Positions 1-7,404 of a stretch of 64,000 nt of DNA are shown piece after piece. Positions within the stretch are counted from its first letter, which is position 1; each line of letters starts with the position of its first letter. The notes beneath the pieces were generated by a model. That model did not search any database and was not told the DNA's origin. It was given only the letters and a program-made list of their open reading frames with translations. A program made the position numbers and the translations under genes. This DNA is from an uncultured Eubacteriales bacterium. Its GTDB lineage: Bacteria > Bacillota > Clostridia > Christensenellales > Aristaeellaceae. Location: assembly GCA_902785105.1 (NCBI GenBank), contig CACZXF010000008.1, forward strand, positions 1-64,000, in the 5' to 3' direction.

Positions 1-162
1 GTTTGGCCTCATATCAGGTTTCTGTTCGTAGGCTCCTGGACTTTGCTACACCGCTTCCTCCCCCCTTGGCGTCGCCACCAACGGCTTGCGGTTCGCTACC
101 CTTGGCGGTAAATACCCGCGACCGGACTCTCACCGGTTAGATGTGTGCCATGCCCGGCACAC
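1..162 (-). mobile_element. 5' end of a group II intron (partial, runs off the left edge)
   Basis: Read on the minus strand from 162, the sequence begins GTGTGCCGGGCATGGCACAC. It continues with the motifs TCTAACCGGTGAGAGTCCGG, GGTAGCGAACCGCAAGCCGT, GGAAGCGGTGTAGCAAAGTC and AGCCTACGAACAGAAACCTG. These are conserved domain I blocks at the 5' end of bacterial group II introns, and the GTGTG-type start marks the 5' splice site. The catalytic core domains and any reverse transcriptase/maturase ORF would lie left of the window. No IEP coding sequence is present here. The identification is from recognised sequence blocks, not from a folded model. Confidence 0.8.
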
Positions 163-584
163 CACTGAAAAACCCCTGAAAACATTGAGTTTTCGTGGGA
201 TTTTTTTCGTTTTGCGCATTTTGGTCTGTACACTTGTGCAACGTATTTGCAACATGTCTTTTAATCCCATTGGTGACGGTTGCCAATGTGTCGTTTGACA
301 AGACGCGCAGATAGAGTTATAATGTAATCGAATCAGTGAAACGTCGAATGACGTGTAGCTGATGGAGATATTGTGTGGCGGAATAAATGCCATCACTCCT
401 GCGGACAGTAAACAAGGACGTGGCTGTCAATCAAGTACATGCGAATAAACGCAGGCGCAGGTCACAGCAGACAAGGTAAACTTGTCAGTAGACGTTAAAG
501 CCGCCGATTCCATGGTTCCTTGCCGGGAAGCTGCTCAAATGTTTTGTGGCGCTCCGCGCTTCTTCTCAGGTCCCCGGTATGGAA
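163..584. other. Decayed mobile-element DNA without a supported gene
   Basis: This stretch lies between the intron 5' end and the drmB-like remnant. It holds a consensus promoter at 295-323. A 28-codon ORF at 362-448 (plus strand, beginning MEILCGG) follows, but has no convincing ribosome binding site. Several short ORFs overlap without a recognisable family. The mixture suggests a junction of broken mobile DNA rather than a functional locus. Confidence 0.45.
295..323 (+). promoter_or_regulatory. Consensus sigma-A promoter with no evident gene downstream
   Basis: TTGACA at 295-300, a 17-bp spacer and TATAAT at 318-323 form a perfect consensus. Only a 28-codon ORF (362-448) and non-coding sequence follow. 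It may be an orphan promoter of a lost recombinase or accessory gene, or may drive a small RNA. Confidence 0.6.
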
Positions 585-962
585 TCATTGAGAATGCGTT
601 GTTTTTTCACCGGACCGCTCACAGTAAATGCGCTCACGGATTGACGATGAACCGTAGCCGCAATCAAAGCTCAGTTGGTTGATGATCAAATGGGCAAAAG
701 TATGAATGAGTAGAAATTCTGAGTGCAACTTTTCATTGGCATTGCGCCCGAACCACGAGTTCTTCCAAGAGTTGTCGAGTGTCTTGATTCGATCATTAAC
801 CGCCGACTACTGCACCCATGCTTTTAATGCATCCTCATTGAATTGGAAGAAGATCTCATATAGCTCATGTCTTACTTGAGCCTGTTGCCTTGTGTCTTCT
901 TTGCTGAAATGCTCCCGCATCACACCGATCACCTCGGTGTTCTTTTCGACATTATACCTCAT
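585..962 (-). pseudogene. drmB-like (DUF1998, DISARM-type) C-terminal fragment with in-frame stop
   Basis: Read from 962 downwards, one frame gives about 115 residues interrupted by a TAG at 807-809. After that stop the frame carries HTFAHLIINQL and then CGYGSSSIRERIY. These are the hallmark C-terminal motifs of DUF1998 proteins such as DrmB of the DISARM anti-phage system and MrfB-like proteins. The preceding stretch ending IFFQFNEDALKAW also fits the DUF1998 pattern just upstream. Similarity stops near 621 and the frame ends at TGA 585-587. The N-terminal helicase-associated part is missing and no drmA, drmC or methylase is in the window, so this is a non-functional relic. An alternative reading as an intact 51-residue gene (807-962) is less likely. 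Confidence 0.65.
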
Positions 963-1050
963 ATCTCCTTTTGGTTATTAAATCGTAATATTTGTAATAT
1001 TTATGTAACTTGATGATTTGGCCGTGCCCATTATTGACATATATCTATAC

Positions 1051-1083
1051 AAAAAACCCTCTGCGCTTTACAGTACAGAGGGA
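1051..1083 (-). terminator. Rho-independent terminator for the secreted protein at 1106-2407
   Basis: On the minus strand CCCTCTG pairs with CAGAGGG around a loop of about 12 nt, followed by a run of six T. It lies about 25 bp past the stop codon. Confidence 0.8.
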
Positions 1084-1105
1084 TTTATACTAATATGACG
1101 TGTCT

Positions 1106-2407
1106 TTACGGCACATAGGTCCGAATGATCTCCACGACCTTGCCGCCCTCAAGGCGAATGGTGGTGTTATCCTCGAAGAAGTGCTCGTTTTCGGATTCCC
1201 GGATGGCCTTTTCAACCTCGGGGATACCCGTGACGATGACGGGATCGCGCTCAAGGCTCCAGGTATCGTTGAAGGTGACATTTTCATCGAGAGTCATCGT
1301 CACCTCGCCGTGGTCGGTGTAGGTGGGATAATCGTCGTCCAGGCGCACGCGATAGCAGTTGTCCTCCTCCATGAGAGAGAGGTCGTAGCCGCCCTCCAGG
1401 AGGCCGCCGTTGATCTCAAGCCAGCCGCCCTCGGACCTGTTCAGATCCGTGATTTCCACGGTCTTGCCGTCGATGATGATGGAATCTCCCACCTCGAGGG
1501 CGGCGATGTCCGCGATGTCATACTGGTCCATGGTGTAAATATGGACATGATCCAGCGTGCCGTCCTTCAGATCGTCGCGGTTGAAAGCTACGGAATAAGC
1601 GCCGTCGTTGAGATCGACGGTCTCGCTCATGGGCGCGACGATCCTGGGCTCGGTTTCGGCCTTTGCGCGCACGAAGGTCAGCGTGTTTTCGGGGCTTAGG
1701 CTGTTGTACCAGGTCACCATGATGGGATCGGCCTCGTCGCCGGGGACCACTTCGAAACTGCCATTGGTGTTCTCGGCGATCAGTTCGCCCTCCCCGACGT
1801 CTTCGGAATCGGTGATGGCCGCGCTGCGGAAGGTGCCGTCAGCGTAGACAAAGGCGTCCAGCACGCAGTCATAGCTGGCGTTGGCCACAAATTCAGTCGC
1901 GCCGTCGCGGCCCGGGGCGAGATATTGCACGGTAAAGCCTACGTCGCCGCGCTCGATGAACAGGCTGTCATTGCCCAGCTCCTTCTCGACCCATTCGCCG
2001 GTGATGTAGGGGGCCATGTCCTCTGCGGCGGGCGATTCCGTCAGGGAGCCGCCGGTGCACTCGACCACCTGGCCGCCCGCGACCCGCAGGTCCCAGGTAA
2101 AGGCCGCATCACAGGCGATGCCGCTGTAGTGACGGATGCTGATGGTCATCTCGCCGTCGGCCACGGGCGCGTAGCGGGCCACAAAGGCGCCGTCCTCCAC
2201 CGCCGCGCTCTCCAGCTTCACCACGGAAGGGTCCTGAGACATGTCGTCCGCTACCCAGCCTGTACCGTCACCCTGCACAGGTATCCGAATGACATAGCCG
2301 CCATTCTCGATACGGTTCTCCACCACCGTCGCCGCGGCGGGCTCGGCCACAGCCAGACCCGTCAGCATCAGCGCCGCAGTCAGCAGCGCAACCAGCCATT
2401 TTTTCAT
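1106..2407 (-). CDS. Secreted protein of unknown function with a C-terminal domain shared with the 4350-6698 protein
   Basis: 433 residues. The start is the second ATG at 2407, because AGGAGG directly abuts the first ATG (2416) but sits 9 nt before this one. A signal peptide (MKKWLVALLTAALMLTGLAVA) is clear. Residues about 30-115 form a beta-rich region that loosely recalls chagasin-like (I42) inhibitor folds; this is a guess. The C-terminal ~170 residues match the C-terminus of the protein at 4350-6698, sharing patterns such as VAFNR-DL, VHIY-MD-YD, ALE/Q-GDSI and a final NTTI-hydrophobic-E/G-G-VVEI-R-Y-P. The gene has its own terminator. The product is probably extracellular or cell-wall associated. 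No catalytic motif was seen. Confidence 0.8.
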   Translation of the reverse strand: MKKWLVALLTAALMLTGLAVAEPAAATVVENRIENGGYVIRIPVQGDGTGWVADDMSQDPSVVKLESAAVEDGAFVARYAPVADGEMTISIRHYSGIACDAAFTWDLRVAGGQVVECTGGSLTESPAAEDMAPYITGEWVEKELGNDSLFIERGDVGFTVQYLAPGRDGATEFVANASYDCVLDAFVYADGTFRSAAITDSEDVGEGELIAENTNGSFEVVPGDEADPIMVTWYNSLSPENTLTFVRAKAETEPRIVAPMSETVDLNDGAYSVAFNRDDLKDGTLDHVHIYTMDQYDIADIAALEVGDSIIIDGKTVEITDLNRSEGGWLEINGGLLEGGYDLSLMEEDNCYRVRLDDDYPTYTDHGEVTMTLDENVTFNDTWSLERDPVIVTGIPEVEKAIRESENEHFFEDNTTIRLEGGKVVEIIRTYVP

Positions 2408-2469
2408 GTTCCACATCCTCCTTTATATTTGCTGTTAGACGCATCATTGATGGCAATTGTTCCCTTATA

Positions 2470-2582
2470 GTAATTATACAGTTTTGGGCGATAAACAGGG
2501 ATTTGTTGAGGAGGGGTGACTGAGAGGTCGTTCCCACGTCGCCTCGACAAACTTCAATTTATCGGGCTGTACGAATCGTTAC
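2470..2582. repeat. Type C GTAA-ended MITE-like element
   Basis: The left arm reads GTAATTATACAG, then GATAAACAGGGATTTGT. The right arm, read inward on the minus strand, is GTAACGATTCGTACAG, then GATAAATTGAAGTTTGTC. The centre contains TGAGAGGTCGTTCCC. Its core is nearly identical to the copy at 26123-26199. The right tip GTTAC contains the TAA stop of the hydrolase gene at 2579. Confidence 0.75.
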
Positions 2583-3130
2583 CCTCGCGAGAGGAAGTCC
2601 TTTACCTTCTCCACGACACTCATAAGATTCGCGATATCCCGGAGAGCGTCGCCGGTTTCAAGGGAATGGTTCGCGTTTTCCGTGATATAGAGGGGCACCT
2701 GTTTTTCGATGCAGGCGGCGCTTATGGTGGGCGTATTTGCCCAGGGGTCCGCGGTGCCGTGGAAGGCGACGGCCTGCGGGACGATGTCCTCGAAGGTCTG
2801 GGGCAGCGGGGTCAGCAGCACACACCGGGACGGCGCGCCGATACTTTGAGCGAGACGGCAGGCTACGACGGTGCCGATGCTCTTGCCGGTGAACACGATG
2901 TCATCGTACTGATGCCAGTCCACAGCTTTCAGCGCTTCCCTCGCCTGCGCTTCCGCGCTGTCCAGGCAGTCCCGCAGGCCCGCTTCATTGCCCCGGAGGT
3001 TCATGGGGAAGCCGCCATAGCTGACCCGCACGACCTCGTAGCCCATCGCGGCTGCCAGCCTACCCGTGTAATACAGCAGCGGCCGGTCGCAGGTATACCC
3101 GATGCCGGGCAGCATCACCATCAGCTTCAC
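2579..3130 (-). CDS. Alpha/beta-hydrolase family protein
   Basis: 183 residues. The start is taken as GTG at 3130, which overlaps the stop of the upstream nfo gene (GTGA). It has AAGGAGG 8-9 nt upstream, located inside the nfo 3' end. The sequence shows a nucleophile elbow GKSIGT, an acidic residue in GTADPWA and a late histidine in NANHSLE. This is the Ser-Asp-His order of small alpha/beta hydrolases (dienelactone hydrolase/YdeN-like size class). The substrate is unknown. It is translationally coupled to endonuclease IV. Its TAA stop lies inside the terminal repeat of a MITE-like element, so the native C-terminus may have been trimmed or altered by that insertion. Confidence 0.75.
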   Translation of the reverse strand: MKLMVMLPGIGYTCDRPLLYYTGRLAAAMGYEVVRVSYGGFPMNLRGNEAGLRDCLDSAEAQAREALKAVDWHQYDDIVFTGKSIGTVVACRLAQSIGAPSRCVLLTPLPQTFEDIVPQAVAFHGTADPWANTPTISAACIEKQVPLYITENANHSLETGDALRDIANLMSVVEKVKDFLSRG

Positions 3131-3984
3131 GCCGCGCCACCTCCTTCCATGCAATCCAGCACCATTCTGATCTCCCGCCGGTAGCCCTCATCCTCATTGG
3201 GCGTTTCCAGTATGAAGGGACGCCCGGCCAGCGCGGGATGGCGTATCACCCGCTGAAGCGCTTCCCAGCCGATCCTCCCCTCGCCCAGCTTTTCGTGGCG
3301 GTCCTTGTGACTGCCGAGCTCGTTTTTGCTGTCGTTCAGATGGACAGCCTTCAGTCGGTCGAGGCCGATAACGCGGTCGAATTCGGTCAGCACGCCGTCC
3401 AGGTCGTTCGCGATGTCATAGCCTGCATCCCAGACGTGGCAGGTGTCCAGGCAGACGCCCATCAGCGCCTGATGCTCCACACGGTCGATGATCTCCCTCA
3501 GCTCCTCGAAGGTACCGCCCACCTCCGAGCCCTTGCCCGCCATGGTTTCCAGCAGCACAAGGTTTTCCATTTCCGGAAGCAAAGCGCCGTTCAGCGCCTC
3601 GGCAATCAGCTCGATGCCGCGCTTCAGGCCCTGTCCCGTGTGGGAGCCGGGGTGGAAGTTGTAGAGATTCCCGGGAAACAATGCCATGCGTCTGAGGTCC
3701 TTGGCCAGCATGTCCACGCCATTGGACCGGGTCTCCGGGGAGGCCGCGCAGAGGTTCATGGTGTAGCTGCCATGGGCCACCATCGGGCCGAAGCCCCGGT
3801 CGTGAAGCAGTGCGTTCAGCGCCGCCGCGTCCTCCGGGTCTATGTCCTTTGACTTTCCGCCTCTCGGGTTTCTGGTGAACCAGGCGAAGGTGTTTCCACC
3901 CATGTCCAGCATCGTCCGCCCCATAGCCGCGTAGCCCTTCGTCACGGAGAGATGACAGCCGATGTAGATCTGATTTGCGTTCAT
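3127..3984 (-). CDS. nfo: Endonuclease IV (AP endonuclease)
   Basis: 285 residues from ATG 3984, chosen because the frame upstream lacks similarity and AAAGGACA lies 11 nt before this start. Family metal-ligand motifs are present in order: the His of YNFHPGS, the Glu of LLETMAG, LDTCHVWDAGYD, HLNDSKNELGSHKDRHEKLGEG, and the final LETPNE. These bind the three zinc ions that cleave DNA 5' to abasic sites. Length is normal for bacterial Nfo. The protein repairs oxidative and spontaneous base loss in the cytoplasm. It is followed by a coupled small hydrolase. Confidence 0.93.
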   Translation of the reverse strand: MNANQIYIGCHLSVTKGYAAMGRTMLDMGGNTFAWFTRNPRGGKSKDIDPEDAAALNALLHDRGFGPMVAHGSYTMNLCAASPETRSNGVDMLAKDLRRMALFPGNLYNFHPGSHTGQGLKRGIELIAEALNGALLPEMENLVLLETMAGKGSEVGGTFEELREIIDRVEHQALMGVCLDTCHVWDAGYDIANDLDGVLTEFDRVIGLDRLKAVHLNDSKNELGSHKDRHEKLGEGRIGWEALQRVIRHPALAGRPFILETPNEDEGYRREIRMVLDCMEGGGAA

Positions 3985-4016
3985 GCGCGTCACTGTCCTT
4001 TGTATACTGCCCATTC

Positions 4017-4207
4017 GCAGGCATTCAGTCATGTCGATAAACAGGGATTTGTCGAGGAGTTACCCGCTCTCCTGTAGGGGCGGCGTTGCGCCGCCCGCCC
4101 GAGAGAACGCAGCGTTTCGCAGGGGACGGGCGCCGAAACGGCGCCCCTACAGGGTTGGCTGGGTACCCCGACAATTTCCAATCTGTCGAATTGGACTGAA
4201 TTACTAC
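4017..4207. repeat. Type A GTAA-ended MITE-like element
   Basis: The arms carry ATTCAGTC tips (left 4023-4030; right, minus strand, GTAGTAATTCAGTCC) followed by TCGATAAACAGGGATTTGTC and its counterpart. The cargo is two GC hairpins: CTGTAGGGGCGGCGTTGCGC and a GGGCGCCG-AAA-CGGCGCCC arm ending CCTACAG. It sits in the divergent intergenic region between nfo and the secreted protein gene. No ORF lies inside. Confidence 0.75.
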
Positions 4208-4313
4208 GCTCCTCCATTCTAATCCCTGACAGACACAAAAGTCAATGAATGCCCTGTTTCTTAAAAAATCAGGCAAATATAGGGGGAAATTTGTATCATT
4301 TTATTCCATTATG

Positions 4314-4322
4314 TGTTATAAT
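4314..4322 (+). promoter_or_regulatory. Candidate extended -10 promoter for the 4350 gene
   Basis: TG-T-TATAAT at 4314-4322 fits an extended -10. A -35 is not obvious; the best candidate, TTGTAT at 4291, is 20 bp away. The AAGGAGGG ribosome site follows 15 bp later. Confidence 0.4.
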
Positions 4323-4349
4323 GGTAATATACATATCAAGGAGGGAACG

Positions 4350-6698
4350 ATGATGAAGAAGGTCGTTGCGGCGATGCTGGTGTTGATCGCCCTGATGGCG
4401 CTGGCCGTGCCCGCGCTGGCGGACCCGTGGATCAAATATACGACGAAATCCAGCGTCAAGGTCTATGAGGAGCCGGACACCAAATCCTCAGTGCTTCAAA
4501 AGCTCAAGGGCGGCAGCAAGCTGTTGATCGAGGAAAGCCAAGAGGACTGGTACGGCATACTGGTGGACGACGGCGACGGCCAGAGCATCGGCTGGATACA
4601 GGGAAAGTACCTGAGCGACACCATGCCCCAGAGCATGTGCAAGCATGAGTGGGGCGAGTGGACTGTGGAGCAGGAGGCTACCTGCACCAAGCCGGGCTAT
4701 CGCTACCGCTACTGCGATATCTGCGGCCTCCGGGATGAAAAGGAGACCAAGAAGCTGGGCCATGAGTACGGCAAGTGGACCGTCAACCGGGAGGCCACCT
4801 GCACCAAGGCCGGCGAGCGGCAGCGGACCTGCTCCGTCTGCGGCTACGTTCAGAGCGAGACCATCGAAAAGATACCTCATGAATACGGCAAGTGGACTGT
4901 CACCGAAAAGGCCACCTGCTCCGAGACCGGCGAGCGCTATCGCAAATGCAAGGAATGCGGCTACCGCCAGACGCAGACCCTTGAAAAGACGGCACATTCC
5001 TATGGCGCGTGGACCATCCTCCGGGCCGCCACCTGCACCGAGGTGGGCCAGCGGGTCCACACCTGCCAGGTCTGCGGCACCCAGACGAAGCAGTCCATCG
5101 AAAAGCTCCCTCACGAATACCAGTGGAAGATCATTCAGCAGGCCACGGACTATTCCGCCGGCGTGCGGGCGAAGGTCTGCCGGGTCTGCGGCGCGCAGAC
5201 GGCCTCCGAGACCTATGACCCCGAGGGCACGCTGCGCCGGGGCGATCGGGGCGAAGATGTGCGCGAGCTGCAAAATCTGCTGGTGGAGCAGGGCTATCTG
5301 AACGCCGGCGGCGCGGACGCCGTCTATGGCGGCGGCACGGAACGGGCCATCATCGCCTTCCAGCAGAATCAGGGCCTCTATGCCGACGGCATCGCCTGGC
5401 CCCAGACCCAGAAACGGCTGCGCCACGAGTTCGGTCCCTGGACCACCATCAAAGAGATGACCCGCACGGAGCCCGGTGAGCGCGTCCGCACCTGCCTGGA
5501 CTGCGGCTTTGAGCAGCGGGAGACCCTGGAGACCGGCACCATATTCGAGCGGGGCAACCGGGGCGAGGCTATCCGCGCCATCCAGCAGAGGCTGGGCGAC
5601 ATGGGCTACAGCGTGGGCAGCTATGACGGCATCTATGGCCGCAAGCTGGACACCGCTTTCGCCGCCTTTGCCGCCACTCGCGGCATCACCGCCGTGGAGG
5701 GCAAGCTGCGTCCCGGCGACGTGGACGCCATTTTCAACGCTTGGCTGGAAAGCCTGCCCGCCTCCCAGTGGCGGGGACAGGGCGCGGTCAACGGGCCGGT
5801 GAACCTGGCGCTCACCGTCACCCCCACCGGCGACCCGGACGACAGCGGCGTGGTCACCTATAGCTGGAGCCTGACCAACCTGGGCAGCCAGCGCTGCCGC
5901 TTCACCGCGCTGCTGCTGTCCTTCGGCAGCCGTCCCAACTTCAAGGGGGACGACCTGGTGATGACCGTGGACGGGGCAGACCTGAAGGCCAATGTGGGCA
6001 ACAGCGTGTCCGGCAGCTTCTCCGTCAACCACAACTGGGGCGAGGGCAGCCTGAACTTCGCCGCGCTGGTGGAGAACGAGAGCACCGGCGCGAAGTGGCT
6101 GAGCAACACCGTGGTGTTCCAGGGGGACGACCCCACCGCGCCGCGGACTGTGAAGCCCATGAACGCCAATGTCAATGTTCGCTCCCTGGCCGACGGCGAG
6201 TACCCCGTCGCCTTCAATCGCGGTGACCTGTTCAGCGGGGCGTCAGGCGTGTTCATGAACGCCGTACACATCTACGCCATGGACCTCTATGACGCCGATG
6301 AGATGGAAGCACTCCAGGCCGGGGATTCCATCGTGGTGGTCGGCGAGACCTTCAAGGTAAAGACCGTGACCCGCCGGGGCAACACCATAATTGTCAACGG
6401 TGGCATGGACAGATCCGACGGCAACGAATTTGCGCTCACCGATGACGGCAACGCCTACAAGGTGCGCATGTTCGACGACGCGGCCACCTATACCGAGCAA
6501 GGCGTCACGGCGCTGACCGTCGATCCCTCCGCGGTCTTTGTCGATCAGTCTGACCCCAGCCGGACGGTCAGGGCCAATTACAACCGCATCGTCGGCGCCA
6601 TGCTGGCCTCCGCCAACGCCTATTTCGATCAGTACAACACCACCATCACCATCGAAAACGGCAGGGTCGTGGAGATCAACCGAATCTACATTCCATAA
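4350..6698 (+). CDS. Secreted multidomain cell-wall protein (SH3b, CxxC repeats, two peptidoglycan-binding domains)
   Basis: 782 residues from ATG 4350, which has AAGGAGGG 6 nt upstream. Order: signal peptide (1-24); bacterial SH3 domain (about 25-95); five tandem ~38-residue repeats from residue 99, each of the form HEYGKWTV...ATCT..G.R.R.C..CG; a PG_binding_1 domain (about 293-350); a sixth CxxC repeat (from about 358); a second PG_binding_1 domain (about 400-465); and a beta-rich region. A C-terminal domain (about 605-782) follows, shared with the protein at 1106-2407. The two binding domains and SH3b point to an exported protein held on peptidoglycan. No hydrolase motif was found, so it is more likely structural or sensory than lytic. 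The CxxC repeats are common in clostridial surface proteins. Confidence 0.85.
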   Translation: MMKKVVAAMLVLIALMALAVPALADPWIKYTTKSSVKVYEEPDTKSSVLQKLKGGSKLLIEESQEDWYGILVDDGDGQSIGWIQGKYLSDTMPQSMCKHEWGEWTVEQEATCTKPGYRYRYCDICGLRDEKETKKLGHEYGKWTVNREATCTKAGERQRTCSVCGYVQSETIEKIPHEYGKWTVTEKATCSETGERYRKCKECGYRQTQTLEKTAHSYGAWTILRAATCTEVGQRVHTCQVCGTQTKQSIEKLPHEYQWKIIQQATDYSAGVRAKVCRVCGAQTASETYDPEGTLRRGDRGEDVRELQNLLVEQGYLNAGGADAVYGGGTERAIIAFQQNQGLYADGIAWPQTQKRLRHEFGPWTTIKEMTRTEPGERVRTCLDCGFEQRETLETGTIFERGNRGEAIRAIQQRLGDMGYSVGSYDGIYGRKLDTAFAAFAATRGITAVEGKLRPGDVDAIFNAWLESLPASQWRGQGAVNGPVNLALTVTPTGDPDDSGVVTYSWSLTNLGSQRCRFTALLLSFGSRPNFKGDDLVMTVDGADLKANVGNSVSGSFSVNHNWGEGSLNFAALVENESTGAKWLSNTVVFQGDDPTAPRTVKPMNANVNVRSLADGEYPVAFNRGDLFSGASGVFMNAVHIYAMDLYDADEMEALQAGDSIVVVGETFKVKTVTRRGNTIIVNGGMDRSDGNEFALTDDGNAYKVRMFDDAATYTEQGVTALTVDPSAVFVDQSDPSRTVRANYNRIVGAMLASANAYFDQYNTTITIENGRVVEINRIYIP

Positions 6699-6725
6699 AA
6701 CAGCGCGGGATAAGGAGAATAAACC

Positions 6726-7340
6726 ATGTTGATCATCGGCATTTGCGGGGCCAGCGGCAGCGGCAAGTCCACCATGGCGAAGGCGCTGTGCGAACGGCTG
6801 GAAAAGCCCTGCATCTACATGAAGCAGGATTCATACTATAAGGACCACCCGGACATGACCTTCGCGGAACGGGAGCGCATCAACTACGACGAGCCGGAGG
6901 CCTTTGAACACGATGCCCTCCGGGACGATCTGAAGCGCCTGCGGGCCGGGCAGAGCATCACCGCCAAGGAATACGACTACACCCAGCACCGGCGGTGCGA
7001 CCCCGGCTTCACCATCGAGCCCACGGACGTGGTCATCATCGAGGGCATCCACGTGTTCTACGACCCCGAGGTCCGGGATCTGATGGATTTCAAGATCTAC
7101 ATCCAGGTGGACCCGGACGTCTGCCTGCTGCGCCGCGTCAAGCGCGATATACGGGACCGCGGCAGGACTATCGAGAGCGTCTACCGGCAGTACTTGGAGA
7201 CCGTCAAGCCCATGTATGAAAAGCACATACGCAATTACGTCGAACATGCCGACCTCATCGTCGCCCGCGGCGGCAAAAACGCCCGGATCGTCGATATACT
7301 GGCCCATTATATCAATTCCGGCATGATCGAGTCGCAGTAA
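6726..7340 (+). CDS. udk: Uridine kinase family protein
   Basis: 204 residues. The Walker A motif GASGSGKST is at the N-terminus, then the DSYYKD motif with the substrate-binding Asp and Tyr, a NYDEPEAF segment, and IIEGIHVFYD. All are typical of uridine/cytidine kinase, which phosphorylates uridine and cytidine to UMP and CMP in pyrimidine salvage. Length is close to the E. coli enzyme. It follows the secreted protein gene by 27 bp and may be cotranscribed. A bidirectional terminator separates it from recN. A phosphoribulokinase-like relative is the alternative, but less likely. Confidence 0.88.
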   Translation: MLIIGICGASGSGKSTMAKALCERLEKPCIYMKQDSYYKDHPDMTFAERERINYDEPEAFEHDALRDDLKRLRAGQSITAKEYDYTQHRRCDPGFTIEPTDVVIIEGIHVFYDPEVRDLMDFKIYIQVDPDVCLLRRVKRDIRDRGRTIESVYRQYLETVKPMYEKHIRNYVEHADLIVARGGKNARIVDILAHYINSGMIESQ

Positions 7341-7382
7341 AAAAAGGCATCGCGGGAATATCGGTTCCTGCGATGCCTTTTT
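7341..7382. terminator. Bidirectional terminator between udk and recN
   Basis: AAAAAAGGCATCGCGGGAA and TTCCTGCGATGCCTTTTTG form a stem of more than 12 bp, with an A-run on one side and a T-run on the other. It can therefore end both convergent transcripts. Confidence 0.9.
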
Positions 7383-7404
7383 GATTATTGTTATAAATCC
7401 CCGT

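Noticed and set aside
86..298. 70-codon plus-strand ORF beginning MRFATLGGKYPRP
   Set aside because: It is the complement of the conserved group II intron 5' sequence, a commonly mis-annotated spurious ORF.
807..962. Intact 51-residue small gene
   Set aside because: The same frame continues past the TAG into DUF1998 motifs, so it is better read as the start of a broken drmB fragment; the GGAG-to-ATG distance is also too short.
4488..6032. 514-codon minus-strand frame opposite the secreted repeat protein
   Set aside because: Repetitive shadow of the CxxC repeats; no start signal.
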